Shown: positions 49,302 through 57,969 of the stretch, in pieces
Layout of the letters: each line of letters opens with the position of its first letter
How positions within the stretch are numbered: position 1 is the stretch's first letter
Assembly: GCA_037443785.1 (NCBI GenBank)
Contig: JBBINR010000008.1
Coordinates: 1-64,000, forward strand
DNA from: JAQUOA01 sp037443785
GTDB taxonomy: Bacteria > Bacteroidota > Ignavibacteria > UBA10030 > UBA8401
DNA: 64,000 nucleotides
Direction of reading: 5' to 3'
Position numbers and translations under genes: made by a program
The notes under the pieces: generated by a model
The model's database searches: none
Told to the model about the DNA's origin: nothing
The model's input: only the letters and a program-made list of their open reading frames with translations

Positions 49302-50873
49302 ATGACAAAAAAAATTTACACATACGACACAACACTGCGCGACGGCACACAAGGAGAAGAGGTTTCCTTTTCCGCCGAAGATAAAGTGAAAATTGCAAAG
49401 CGTCTCGATGCATTCGGCGTTGATTACATCGAAGGGGGCTGGCCAGGATCGAATCCGAAGGATATGGAATTCTTCGAGAAGATCCGGAGCGTGAAATTGA
49501 ACCACGCGAAGATCGCCGCATTCGGCAGCACGCGTCGCGCAAAAAATAAAGTGGAAGACGATGCGAACATCAAAGCATTGCTCGATGCACAGACTCCCGT
49601 CGTGACGATCTTCGGCAAGACATGGATCCTTCATGTCAAAGAAGCTCTGCAGATCACCGAAGAAGAAAATCTTGAATTGATTTCCGATTCCGTCGCCTAT
49701 CTGAAAAAGAACGGAAAAGAAGTTGTGTACGATGCTGAACATTTTTTTGACGGCATTAAAACTGATAAGGCATACGCGATCAAAACATTGCAGGCAGCAC
49801 AAACAGCCGGCGCTGATGTTATTGTTTTGTGCGACACCAACGGCGGAACAATGCCGTGGGAAATTGCCGAGTTTGTTGATGAGGTAAAAAAACATGTGAC
49901 CGTTCCCATCGGCATTCATACGCACAACGATTGCGAGCTTGGCGTTGCGAATTCACTTGCAGCTATTCAACGCGGCGCGGTTCATGTCCAAGGAACAATC
50001 AACGGGTATGGCGAACGGTGCGGCAATGCAAATCTCTGTTCAATAATCCCCAATCTTCAAATTAAAATGGGATATGATGTTGTTGGGTCTGAGTTAAAAA
50101 AAATTACTGAAGTCTCCCGCTATATCAGCGAACTGGCAAATTTGAAGCATCGAAAAAATCTTGCGTACGTCGGCGAAAGTGCATTTGCACACAAAGGGGG
50201 CGTTCATGTCAGCGCGGTGATGAAGACACCGAAAACGTACGAACACATCGAACCGGAAGTTGTCGGCAATGCGCGGCGTGTGCTTGTTTCCGATCTTTCC
50301 GGAAAGAGCAATGTGCTGTATAAAGCCGAAGAGCTCGGATTAAAAATCGACGACAAATCTCCTGCGGCACAAAAAGTTGTTGAAGAAATTAAAGAGCTTG
50401 AGCACGAAGGATATTACTTTGAAGATGCCGAGGCTTCGTTTGAATTGCTCGTGATGAAAAATACCGGCGAGATCAAAAAATTGTTCGAACTGGAGCGTTT
50501 CAAGATCAGCATTCATAAGGATTCCGATGACAAAGAAGCGCGCAGTGAAGCGCTCATCAAAGTGCGGGTCGGTGATGAAACGGAAATTACCGCCGCGGAA
50601 GGAAACGGTCCCGTCAATGCAATGGACAAAGCACTTCGCAAAGCATTGGAACGATTTTATCCGCAATTGAAAAACATTCAATTGACAGATTACAAAGTAC
50701 GTGTGCTCGATTCAGAACATGCCACTGCGGCAAAAGTGCGAGTACTGATCGAAACAAAAAATGGAAACTCATCGTGGAACACCGTCGGCGTTTCGTCTGA
50801 CGTTGTCGAAGCAAGCTGGAAAGCGCTGGTCGATTCCATTACATATCACTTGTTGAAAGTAAAAAATAAATAA
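49302..50873 (+). CDS. cimA: Citramalate synthase (isoleucine pathway)
   Basis: A 523-residue enzyme of the HMGL/LeuA family. The catalytic block is YDTTLRDGTQGEEVSFSAED, then YIEGGWPGSNPKD and IHTHNDCELGVANSLAAI; the C-terminal regulatory domain (from about 370) is of the LeuA dimer type. The EGGWPGSNP signature and TQGEEVSF separate it from LeuA, which is encoded 1.1 kb downstream. It joins pyruvate and acetyl-CoA to give citramalate, so isoleucine can be made without threonine deaminase. It is the first step of that path and a likely feedback point. Confidence 0.88.
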   Translation: MTKKIYTYDTTLRDGTQGEEVSFSAEDKVKIAKRLDAFGVDYIEGGWPGSNPKDMEFFEKIRSVKLNHAKIAAFGSTRRAKNKVEDDANIKALLDAQTPVVTIFGKTWILHVKEALQITEEENLELISDSVAYLKKNGKEVVYDAEHFFDGIKTDKAYAIKTLQAAQTAGADVIVLCDTNGGTMPWEIAEFVDEVKKHVTVPIGIHTHNDCELGVANSLAAIQRGAVHVQGTINGYGERCGNANLCSIIPNLQIKMGYDVVGSELKKITEVSRYISELANLKHRKNLAYVGESAFAHKGGVHVSAVMKTPKTYEHIEPEVVGNARRVLVSDLSGKSNVLYKAEELGLKIDDKSPAAQKVVEEIKELEHEGYYFEDAEASFELLVMKNTGEIKKLFELERFKISIHKDSDDKEARSEALIKVRVGDETEITAAEGNGPVNAMDKALRKALERFYPQLKNIQLTDYKVRVLDSEHATAAKVRVLIETKNGNSSWNTVGVSSDVVEASWKALVDSITYHLLKVKNK

Positions 50874-50914
50874 ATACCTGATTCGAATATTTAAAGAAAG
50901 TATCGCTTAGCAAT

Positions 50915-51928
50915 ATGATTATCGTTTTAAAACCAGGAACAACCAAAGAACAATTCGACCACGTTATTGACCGTGCAAAAGAATTCGGCTTCAGACCGCA
51001 TCCGATTGTGGGAGAAGAACGCACGGTGATCGCATGCGTCGGCGATGAACGCGGCAAAGCACAATTACAGCAAATGGAGTCGCTTGATTACATCGAAAGC
51101 ATCATGCCGATTCTCAAACCGTTTAAGCTTGCAAGCAAAGAGACACAAAAAAGGAGCGTTATAAAAGTTGGCAATGTTGAATTTGGAAATTCGCAGTTCG
51201 TTGTTATTGCGGGACCGTGTTCGGTTGAAACACGGGATCAAATTATTTTGAGCGCAGAGCTTGTGAAAAAAGCAGGCGCGCAAATGCTTCGCGGCGGCGC
51301 ATTCAAACCAAGAACGTCGCCGTACTCATTTCAAGGTTTAGAAGAAGAAGGATTGAAGCTTCTCGCCGCGGCACGGGAAAAAACCGGTTTGCCGTTCGCA
51401 ACAGAAGTAATTTCTCCGAGCGATGTCGCGCTTGTTGCAAAATATTCTGACATGCTGCAAATCGGCGCGCGCAACATGCAAAACTTTGCTTTACTTAAGG
51501 AGGTCGGAAAAACAAAAACTCCAATTCTCTTAAAGCGCGGAATGTCCAGCACATACAAAGAATTGTTGATGTCTGCCGAATATATTATGTCGCAAGGAAA
51601 TTATAATGTCGTTTTATGCGAACGCGGTATTCGCACATTCGAAGATTACACGCGCAATACATTCGATCTCACGGCGGTGCCGGCGTTAAAAGAAATGTCG
51701 CATCTCCCGGTGATCGTCGATCCGAGTCACGGAACAGGAATTCGAAGTTTGGTGACACCGATGGCGAAGGCGGCTGTTCCTGTTGGAGCGGACGGGCTTA
51801 TTATTGAAGTCCATCCGGATCCTGAAAAAGCATTTTCAGACGGCGCACAATCGCTGACACCGGATCAGTTCGCATCGCTCATGAACGATCTACGTCGTTA
51901 TTTACCGCTAGAGAATAAACATTTATAA
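50915..51928 (+). CDS. DAHP synthase, class I-beta with N-terminal ferredoxin-like domain
   Basis: A 337-residue enzyme (3-deoxy-D-arabino-heptulosonate-7-phosphate synthase). Residues 1-70 form the ferredoxin-like regulatory domain (MIIVLKPGTTKEQFDHVI) seen in Thermotoga-type DAHPS. The catalytic barrel begins VIAGPCSVETRDQI, followed by GGAFKPRTSPYSFQGL, LLKRGMSSTYKE and HLPVIVDPSHGTG. It commits erythrose-4-phosphate and phosphoenolpyruvate to aromatic synthesis. It is the only aromatic gene in the run and sits between cimA and leuA. Confidence 0.93.
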   Translation: MIIVLKPGTTKEQFDHVIDRAKEFGFRPHPIVGEERTVIACVGDERGKAQLQQMESLDYIESIMPILKPFKLASKETQKRSVIKVGNVEFGNSQFVVIAGPCSVETRDQIILSAELVKKAGAQMLRGGAFKPRTSPYSFQGLEEEGLKLLAAAREKTGLPFATEVISPSDVALVAKYSDMLQIGARNMQNFALLKEVGKTKTPILLKRGMSSTYKELLMSAEYIMSQGNYNVVLCERGIRTFEDYTRNTFDLTAVPALKEMSHLPVIVDPSHGTGIRSLVTPMAKAAVPVGADGLIIEVHPDPEKAFSDGAQSLTPDQFASLMNDLRRYLPLENKHL

Positions 51929-51935
51929 AAGCAAA

Positions 51936-51990
51936 TAGGTATTAGGTTTGGCATTAGTTCACACCTAATGCCGTATCCTAAAAAAACCTA
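51936..51990. repeat. Palindromic element between DAHP synthase and leuA
   Basis: GGCATTAG (51950-51957) pairs with CTAATGCC (51965-51972) across a 7-base loop; outer TAGG/CCTA and TAGGT/ACCTA pairs extend it. It fills most of the 73-base gap and, like the one before cimA, lacks a U run. Confidence 0.5.
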
Positions 51991-52001
51991 AAAGGTATTT
52001 T

Positions 52002-53558
52002 ATGAACGATCGAGTTTATATTTTCGACACAACACTGCGGGACGGTGAACAATCGCCCGGCTGCAGCATGAACTTCAACGAAAAGATCCGCATGGCGCGG
52101 CAGCTTGAACGTTTGCAAGTTGATGTGATTGAAGCAGGATTTCCGATTGCAAGCGAAGGCGATTTTGAATCGGTAAAAGAAATTGCAAAACAAATCCGCA
52201 CATGCACGATTGCCGGTTTAAGCCGCGCGAACAAAGGTGACATCGACCGCGCGTGGGAAGCATTGAAACATGCCGCGAAGCCGCGTATTCATACATTCAT
52301 CGCAACATCCGATATTCATTTAAAATTTAAATTAAAAAAATCTCGCGAAGAAGTTCTGGAAAGTGCGGTGAAAGCGGTGCGCCTTGCAAAATCATATTGT
52401 CATGATGTGGAATTTTCCTGCGAGGATGCGTCGCGGAGTGACACTGATTATCTCTGCCAGATCGTTGAAGCGGTAATTGCTGAAGGTGCTACCGTTGTCA
52501 ATATTCCGGATACGGTTGGATATGCGATTCCAAGCGATTACGGGAGAATCATTAAAACATTATCCGACAAAGTCCCAAATATTAACAAAGCAATCATAAG
52601 TGTGCATTGCCACAACGATCTTGGAATGGCGGTTGCAAATTCGCTTGCCGGCGCAATGAACGGCGCACGACAAATCGAATGCACGGTGAACGGGATCGGT
52701 GAACGCGCCGGCAATGCATCGCTCGAAGAAATTGCAATGGCAATGCGAACGCGACATGAAGCATTTAATCTTCATACGAATATTAATACGGAAGAAATTT
52801 ATAAATCGAGCAAACTGCTGGTTTCATTGACCGGAATGCATATTCAGCGGAACAAGGCGGTTGTCGGCGACAACGCCTTCGCACATGAAGCAGGCATTCA
52901 TCAAGACGGTATGTTAAAAAATTCCATCACGTATGAGATCATGACGCCGCAAAGTGTCGGCATTAAACACAGTACGCTGGTTCTCGGAAAACACAGCGGA
53001 CGGCATGCATTGAAGCAGCGGTACGCAGAACTTGGATACAACTTAACGGACGATGAAGTGGAGCGCGCATATTCGGTCTTCACAAAAATTGCCGATGAGA
53101 AAAAACAAATTTTCGATGACGACCTTGTCGCAATTCTGCAGGATGAGATTTCATCATTTGAGGAAGCATATAAGCTCGAAACATTTCAAGTAACAAGCGG
53201 ATTGAATCTTGTTCCAACAGCGACCGTTGGATTGAAAAAAGGAAATGAATTCTTCCAAGATTCCGCAACCGGCGATGGTCCAGTTGATGCGGCGTACCGC
53301 GCTATTGAACGCATCACCGGATTCGGCGTTGAACTGCTCGATTATTCGATCAAATCGGTTGCCTGGGGACGCGATGCTATCGGTGAAGTGTTTGTGAAAA
53401 TTGCGATCGACGGCTATGTCTTCAACGGTCGTTCGGCAAGCACCGACGTCATCACCGGAAGCGTGAAAGCATATTTGAATGCAATCAATCACGCCGTTGG
53501 TGCGCGTTATCGAAAAGAGCAAGATTCAACTGTGCGAAAAGAAGCACAAGCGGTATAA
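52002..53558 (+). CDS. leuA: 2-Isopropylmalate synthase
   Basis: A 518-residue enzyme. The catalytic block is DTTLRDGEQSPGCSMNFNEK with EAGFPIASEGDFESV; the metal-binding HCHNDLGMAVANSLAG is intact; the C-terminal LeuA dimer/regulatory domain (from about 385) includes PTATVGLKKGNE and GDGPVDAAYRAIE. It condenses acetyl-CoA and 2-oxoisovalerate, the first committed leucine step. Shine-Dalgarno AAAGG is seven bases before the ATG. It leads the leuA-leuC-(panD)-leuD-(proC)-leuB series. Confidence 0.96.
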   Translation: MNDRVYIFDTTLRDGEQSPGCSMNFNEKIRMARQLERLQVDVIEAGFPIASEGDFESVKEIAKQIRTCTIAGLSRANKGDIDRAWEALKHAAKPRIHTFIATSDIHLKFKLKKSREEVLESAVKAVRLAKSYCHDVEFSCEDASRSDTDYLCQIVEAVIAEGATVVNIPDTVGYAIPSDYGRIIKTLSDKVPNINKAIISVHCHNDLGMAVANSLAGAMNGARQIECTVNGIGERAGNASLEEIAMAMRTRHEAFNLHTNINTEEIYKSSKLLVSLTGMHIQRNKAVVGDNAFAHEAGIHQDGMLKNSITYEIMTPQSVGIKHSTLVLGKHSGRHALKQRYAELGYNLTDDEVERAYSVFTKIADEKKQIFDDDLVAILQDEISSFEEAYKLETFQVTSGLNLVPTATVGLKKGNEFFQDSATGDGPVDAAYRAIERITGFGVELLDYSIKSVAWGRDAIGEVFVKIAIDGYVFNGRSASTDVITGSVKAYLNAINHAVGARYRKEQDSTVRKEAQAV

Positions 53559-53608
53559 CAAGAAAAAATTCTCAACATAAAATATAAAATTACTACGAGG
53601 CTGGTTTT

Positions 53609-54907
53609 ATGGCGATGACAATAACAGAAAAAATCCTTGCGAAACATTCGGGAAAAAATTCCGTGCAGCCGGGAGACAATGTGTGGATTGATGTTGACGT
53701 GCTGATGACGCACGATGTGTGCGGTCCGGGAACATTCGGAATTTTCAAACGTGAGTTCGGAGCCAATGCAAAAGTGTGGGATAAGGAAAAACTTGTGGTC
53801 ATCCCAGATCATTATATTTTTACCGCCGATGTTCACGCAAACCGCAATATTCAAATCTTGCGTGACTTTGCAAAAGAGCAAGATTTGCCGCACTACTTTG
53901 ATGTCGGCACATCGCGCTATAAAGGTGTTTGCCACGTAGCAATGCCCGAAGAAGGATTTACGCGTCCCGGCGAAGTGTTATTTGGAACCGATTCGCACAC
54001 GTGTACGGCTGGCGCGTTCGGAGAATTTGCGACGGGAATTGGCAACACTGATGCCGCATTCATTCTCGGGACAGGAAAACTGTGGGTGAAAGTTCCCCAA
54101 ACAATGAAATTTATTTTTGAAGGAGAGATGCCGAAATATTTAATGGCAAAAGATCTCATTCTCGCGGTGATTGGAAAGATCGGTGTTGACGGCGCAACAT
54201 ACCGCGCAATGGATTTCAGTGGAACGACGATTGATTCCATGACCATGGAAGACCGCATGACGATCTGCAACATGGTGATCGAAGCGGGAGGAAAGAACGG
54301 CATTTGCGCTCCCGACAAAACAACAACGGATTATGTGAAAGCGCGAACGAAGAAACCGTTTGAAACATTGTACAATGATGCCGATGCAAAATATCATTCG
54401 GTTCATCGCTTTAATGTAAAAGATATCGAGCCGACCGTCGCAAAACCACATTCACCCGATAACAAAGCGGCAGTAAGCGAAGTAGCGGGAACAAAACTTG
54501 ATCGCGCATACATTGGAAGCTGCACCGGCGGAAAGATTTCTGACTTTGTTGCAGCGGCAGAAATTCTGTACGGCGAAAAAGTAAAGATCGATACGTTCAT
54601 CGTTCCAGCTACATCCGATGTCGCAAAACAGATTAAAGAAATCAAGGTTAAAGATAAAACAGTGATGCAAATTCTGGAAGATGCCGGTTGCAGAATCGGC
54701 GATTCGTCATGCGCTGCGTGTCTTGGCGGACCGTCAGATACATTCGGACGATTGAACGGTGCTGAGGTTTGTATTTCGTCAACCAATAGAAATTTTCCGG
54801 GACGCATGGGATCGAAAAAATCTCAAGTGTATCTCGCATCGCCGTACACGGTTGCCGCTTCAGCGGTAAAAGGTGTTATCACGAATCCGAGAGAATTTTT
54901 TAATTAA
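53609..54907 (+). CDS. leuC: 3-Isopropylmalate dehydratase large subunit
   Basis: A 432-residue aconitase-superfamily subunit of the shorter LeuC2/HACN type. The Fe-S cysteines are in YIGSCTGGKISDF and SSCAACLGGP; other blocks are GTDSHTCTAGAFGEFATGIG and VCISSTNRNFPGRMG. It isomerises 2- to 3-isopropylmalate with LeuD. leuD is not adjacent but 500 bases on, after panD. Confidence 0.94.
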   Translation: MAMTITEKILAKHSGKNSVQPGDNVWIDVDVLMTHDVCGPGTFGIFKREFGANAKVWDKEKLVVIPDHYIFTADVHANRNIQILRDFAKEQDLPHYFDVGTSRYKGVCHVAMPEEGFTRPGEVLFGTDSHTCTAGAFGEFATGIGNTDAAFILGTGKLWVKVPQTMKFIFEGEMPKYLMAKDLILAVIGKIGVDGATYRAMDFSGTTIDSMTMEDRMTICNMVIEAGGKNGICAPDKTTTDYVKARTKKPFETLYNDADAKYHSVHRFNVKDIEPTVAKPHSPDNKAAVSEVAGTKLDRAYIGSCTGGKISDFVAAAEILYGEKVKIDTFIVPATSDVAKQIKEIKVKDKTVMQILEDAGCRIGDSSCAACLGGPSDTFGRLNGAEVCISSTNRNFPGRMGSKKSQVYLASPYTVAASAVKGVITNPREFFN

Positions 54908-54988
54908 GGTTTCGGTAAAAAACAAAGTTGCTGTTCCGCAAGAATTTTTCCCGTATATTTAAATAAAATATACAATAGGAATATCGAA

Positions 54989-55330
54989 ATGCGGTGGTAT
55001 CTACACGGAAAAATTCATAAGGCAACAGTAACGGAAGCCGATATCAATTACGTCGGCAGCATTACAATCGACGAAGATCTGATCGAGAAAGTAGGATTTC
55101 ACGAAGGTGAAAAAGTTCTTGTGACCAGCAATTCCGGCGGTGCACGGCTTGAAACCTACGTGATCAAAGGAATGAGAGGTTCGGGAATCATTTGCATGAA
55201 CGGTGCGGCTGCTCATCTTATTCAAGCGGGGGAAGAGATCATCATCATGGGATTCGAACTTTCGGACACACCGATAACGCCGAAGCTCATTTTGGTCGAC
55301 AAAAATAATAAGTTTGTTCGTTACATGTAA
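54989..55330 (+). CDS. panD: Aspartate 1-decarboxylase
   Basis: A 113-residue proenzyme. The self-cleavage site is Gly24-Ser25 within NYVGSITIDEDL, giving the pyruvoyl group; HGKIHKATVTEADI and MNGAAAHL are family blocks. It makes beta-alanine for pantothenate and coenzyme A. It is inserted between leuC and leuD and followed directly by a terminator, so it can have its own transcription unit. The link is metabolic: pantoate and leucine both come from 2-oxoisovalerate. Confidence 0.94.
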   Translation: MRWYLHGKIHKATVTEADINYVGSITIDEDLIEKVGFHEGEKVLVTSNSGGARLETYVIKGMRGSGIICMNGAAAHLIQAGEEIIIMGFELSDTPITPKLILVDKNNKFVRYM

Positions 55331-55351
55331 GAGCAAAGAAATTCATCAACA

Positions 55352-55388
55352 AACCTTCAGGGTTGATGCAGCTCTGAAGGTTTTTTTA
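55352..55388 (+). terminator. Rho-independent terminator between panD and leuD
   Basis: AACCTTCAG pairs perfectly with CTGAAGGTT across a 13-base loop and runs into seven T. It ends 20 bases before leuD, so transcription of leuD-leuB must either read through it or start from a promoter overlapping it. Confidence 0.75.
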
Positions 55389-55408
55389 TATCTACACATG
55401 AGGAACGT

Positions 55409-55975
55409 ATGAAAGAAATAATCAGTGGAAAAGCTTTTGTGCTCGGAAACGATATCGACACCGATCAAATCATTCCGGCGGCACATCTTGTGTACAAGCT
55501 CGATGATCCCGAAGAGAAAAAGAATTATGGAAAGTTTGCGCTTTCCGGTGTTCCGGTTGAACAATCGGGATTGCCGAAGGGTAACATTCCTTTCACCGCA
55601 GATGGAAAATGGCAGAGCGAATTTAAAATCATCATTGGCGGAAAAAATTTTGGATGCGGTTCATCCAGAGAACATGCGCCGTTCGCACTGCAGGTTGCCG
55701 GCACAGAAGCGGTTATTGCAGAAAGTTATGCGCGAATTTTTTATCGCAACGCAATCGACGGCGCGTTTGTCGCTCCGTTTGAGACATCGCAGCATCTGTA
55801 TCAAGAAATTAAAACGGGCGATGAGCTTGAAATTGATACAACAAAAGGAATTTTGAAAAACAAAACACAAAACAAAGAATACACATTGCAATCGCTCGGC
55901 GATGTTGAACATATTCTTCGCGCCGGTGGAATTTTTGACTACGCGCGAAAATCGGGAATGCTTGCAAAAGCGTAA
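55409..55975 (+). CDS. leuD: 3-Isopropylmalate dehydratase small subunit
   Basis: A 188-residue swivel-domain subunit of the LeuD2 type. Motifs GNDIDTDQIIPAAHLV and GKNFGCGSSREHAPFAL are clear, as is EVAESYARIFYRN-like ESYARIFYRNAID. Functions with LeuC. GAGGAA lies upstream of the ATG, in the short gap after a terminator. Confidence 0.94.
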   Translation: MKEIISGKAFVLGNDIDTDQIIPAAHLVYKLDDPEEKKNYGKFALSGVPVEQSGLPKGNIPFTADGKWQSEFKIIIGGKNFGCGSSREHAPFALQVAGTEAVIAESYARIFYRNAIDGAFVAPFETSQHLYQEIKTGDELEIDTTKGILKNKTQNKEYTLQSLGDVEHILRAGGIFDYARKSGMLAKA

Positions 55976-56007
55976 TTTTGTTTTGCGTCAAATCGAAAGA
56001 CGTCATC

Positions 56008-56829
56008 ATGCTCAATAAAACTATTGCTGTCATCGGCGCCGGAAATATGGGCTCTTCGCTCATTCGCGGAATTCTGAACGCGAAATTGACATCCGCCAAT
56101 AAAATCTACGCCAGCGGAACACGCATCGAGAAACTCGAAGGACTCAAAAAGGAATTCGGTGTTAACATCACTATCGATAACAAAGAAGCTGCCCGACATG
56201 CCGATATCGTTATTCTGTGTGTGAAGGCGTATGTCATCCGAACTGTTCTCGAAGAAATGCACGAAGTGCTTCATAAAGATCAATTCGTTATTTCCATTGC
56301 CGCCGGCGTCACGACCGAATCAATGGAAAAAATCATCGGAAAAAATATTCCTGTCGTACGTTCAATGCCGAACATTGCCTCGACAGTCGGACTCGGAGCA
56401 ACGGCGATTTCATTTGGGAAACATGTTCACGAACAGCAGCATGACATCGCAATAAAAATTTTTGAAGCAGTAGGAGAGGTCGTTGTTGTCAGTGAACAGC
56501 ATCTTGATGCAGTCACCGGTTTGAGTGGAAGCGGCCCTGCATATATTTACATGGTGATTGAAGCGTTGATCGACGGCGGCGTAAAGATGGGATTGCCAAG
56601 GGATATTTCGACAAAGCTAGCAATTCAAACGGTGCTTGGCTCTGCAAAGCTTGTGAAAGAATCAAATGTTCATCCCGCGATTTTGCGCGATCAAGTAACA
56701 ACCCCCGGCGGAACAACAATCAATGCGATTCATGAACTTGAATCCCACGGACTTCGTTCCATGCTGATTGATGCGGTGTCAACGGCAACGATTCGATCAC
56801 GGGAATTATCACAACTAATAAATAAATAG
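56008..56829 (+). CDS. proC: Pyrroline-5-carboxylate reductase
   Basis: A 273-residue enzyme; I start at MLNKTIAVIG (56008), because the longer frame begins with a TTG right after leuD. The NAD(P)-binding motif is IAVIGAGNMGSSLIRGIL; the C-terminal block LSGSGPAYIYMVIEALIDGG and RDQVTTPGGTTINAIHELE is diagnostic. It reduces pyrroline-5-carboxylate to proline. It is 32 bases after leuD and 19 before leuB, interrupting the leu set. Confidence 0.95.
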   Translation: MLNKTIAVIGAGNMGSSLIRGILNAKLTSANKIYASGTRIEKLEGLKKEFGVNITIDNKEAARHADIVILCVKAYVIRTVLEEMHEVLHKDQFVISIAAGVTTESMEKIIGKNIPVVRSMPNIASTVGLGATAISFGKHVHEQQHDIAIKIFEAVGEVVVVSEQHLDAVTGLSGSGPAYIYMVIEALIDGGVKMGLPRDISTKLAIQTVLGSAKLVKESNVHPAILRDQVTTPGGTTINAIHELESHGLRSMLIDAVSTATIRSRELSQLINK

Positions 56830-56848
56830 AAACAGATTTCTACATATA

Positions 56849-57916
56849 ATGAAAAAAACAATCACAGTAATTCCCGGCGACGGAATCGGAAAAGAAGTTG
56901 TTGCTGGAGCGCTTCACGTTTTGGAAGTCATCGCCAAAAAATATCATCACACATTTGAATATAAACACGCGTTAGCCGGCGGTTCGGCACTCGATGCAAC
57001 AGGAATTCCGCTTCCGGATGAAACATTGACGTTCGCCAAAGCAAGCGATGCCGTTCTTCTCGGCGCTGTCGGTGGACCAAAATGGGATGTGAATCCGCAG
57101 CATCTCAAACCCGAACGTGCTCTGCTCGGACTCCGCAAAGAACTTGGCTTGTTTGCCAACATTCGTCCCGCAAAAATTTATTCCGCGCTCGTTGATGCGT
57201 CGGCATTGAAAAAAGAAGTTGTCAACGGCGTTGATATCATTGTCGTACGCGAATTAACCGGCGGATTATATTTTGGAAAGCCGAGCGGTTTTGAAAAACG
57301 AAACGGCGAAGAAGTCGGATTCAATACGATGATTTATTCTGAATCCGAAGTCCGCCGCATCGCTAAATCTGCATTTGAAATTGCACGTAAGAGAAAGAAA
57401 AAAGTATGTTCGGTGGACAAAGCGAATGTGCTTGAAACATCTCAGTTGTGGCGAAGAATCGTTATCGAAACAGCGAAAGATTTTCCCGACATCGAGCTTT
57501 CACACATGTATGTCGACAATTGCTCCATGCAGTTGATCCGTAATCCAAAACAGTTCGATGTGATCGTCACGGAAAATTTATTCGGCGATATTCTCAGTGA
57601 TGAAGCCGCCATGCTGACCGGATCTATCGGCATGCTTGCGTCTGCATCTCTCGGCGGCAATGTTGCGATGTACGAACCGGTTCACGGCAGCGCACCGGAT
57701 ATTGCAGGACAGAACAAAGCAAATCCGATTGCAACCATCGCTTCAATCGCGATGATGCTGAAATATTCATTCGACCTTCAACAGGAAGGTGATGCAATTG
57801 AAAACGCGATTGAGACCGTTCTTGCGAAAGGTTTTCGCACGGGAGACATTTATACCGAGGGAACAACACTGCTCGGAACAAAGGAAATGTCGTCAAAAAT
57901 CGCAGAATTAATTTAA
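56849..57916 (+). CDS. leuB: 3-Isopropylmalate dehydrogenase
   Basis: A 355-residue enzyme of the isocitrate/isopropylmalate dehydrogenase family. Features are IPGDGIGKEVVAGAL, the substrate loop ERALLGLRKELGLFANIRP, IVVRELTGGLYFGKP, NLFGDILSDEAAML and the NAD site EPVHGSAPDIAG. It oxidatively decarboxylates 3-isopropylmalate in leucine synthesis. Nineteen bases after proC. Confidence 0.96.
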   Translation: MKKTITVIPGDGIGKEVVAGALHVLEVIAKKYHHTFEYKHALAGGSALDATGIPLPDETLTFAKASDAVLLGAVGGPKWDVNPQHLKPERALLGLRKELGLFANIRPAKIYSALVDASALKKEVVNGVDIIVVRELTGGLYFGKPSGFEKRNGEEVGFNTMIYSESEVRRIAKSAFEIARKRKKKVCSVDKANVLETSQLWRRIVIETAKDFPDIELSHMYVDNCSMQLIRNPKQFDVIVTENLFGDILSDEAAMLTGSIGMLASASLGGNVAMYEPVHGSAPDIAGQNKANPIATIASIAMMLKYSFDLQQEGDAIENAIETVLAKGFRTGDIYTEGTTLLGTKEMSSKIAELI

Positions 57917-57969
57917 TCGTACAATATTGAAAAGAGCTGATAGGCTAACTTCTAATTTGAATTGATGCT

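Noticed and set aside
49255..49305. A 16-codon frame (MKTQFHTPSLILHIYL) ending in a stop that overlaps the cimA start codon
   Set aside because: It lies wholly inside a palindromic element, has no ribosome site and only a few Leu/Ile codons; it looks like a by-product of the repeat, not a leader peptide.
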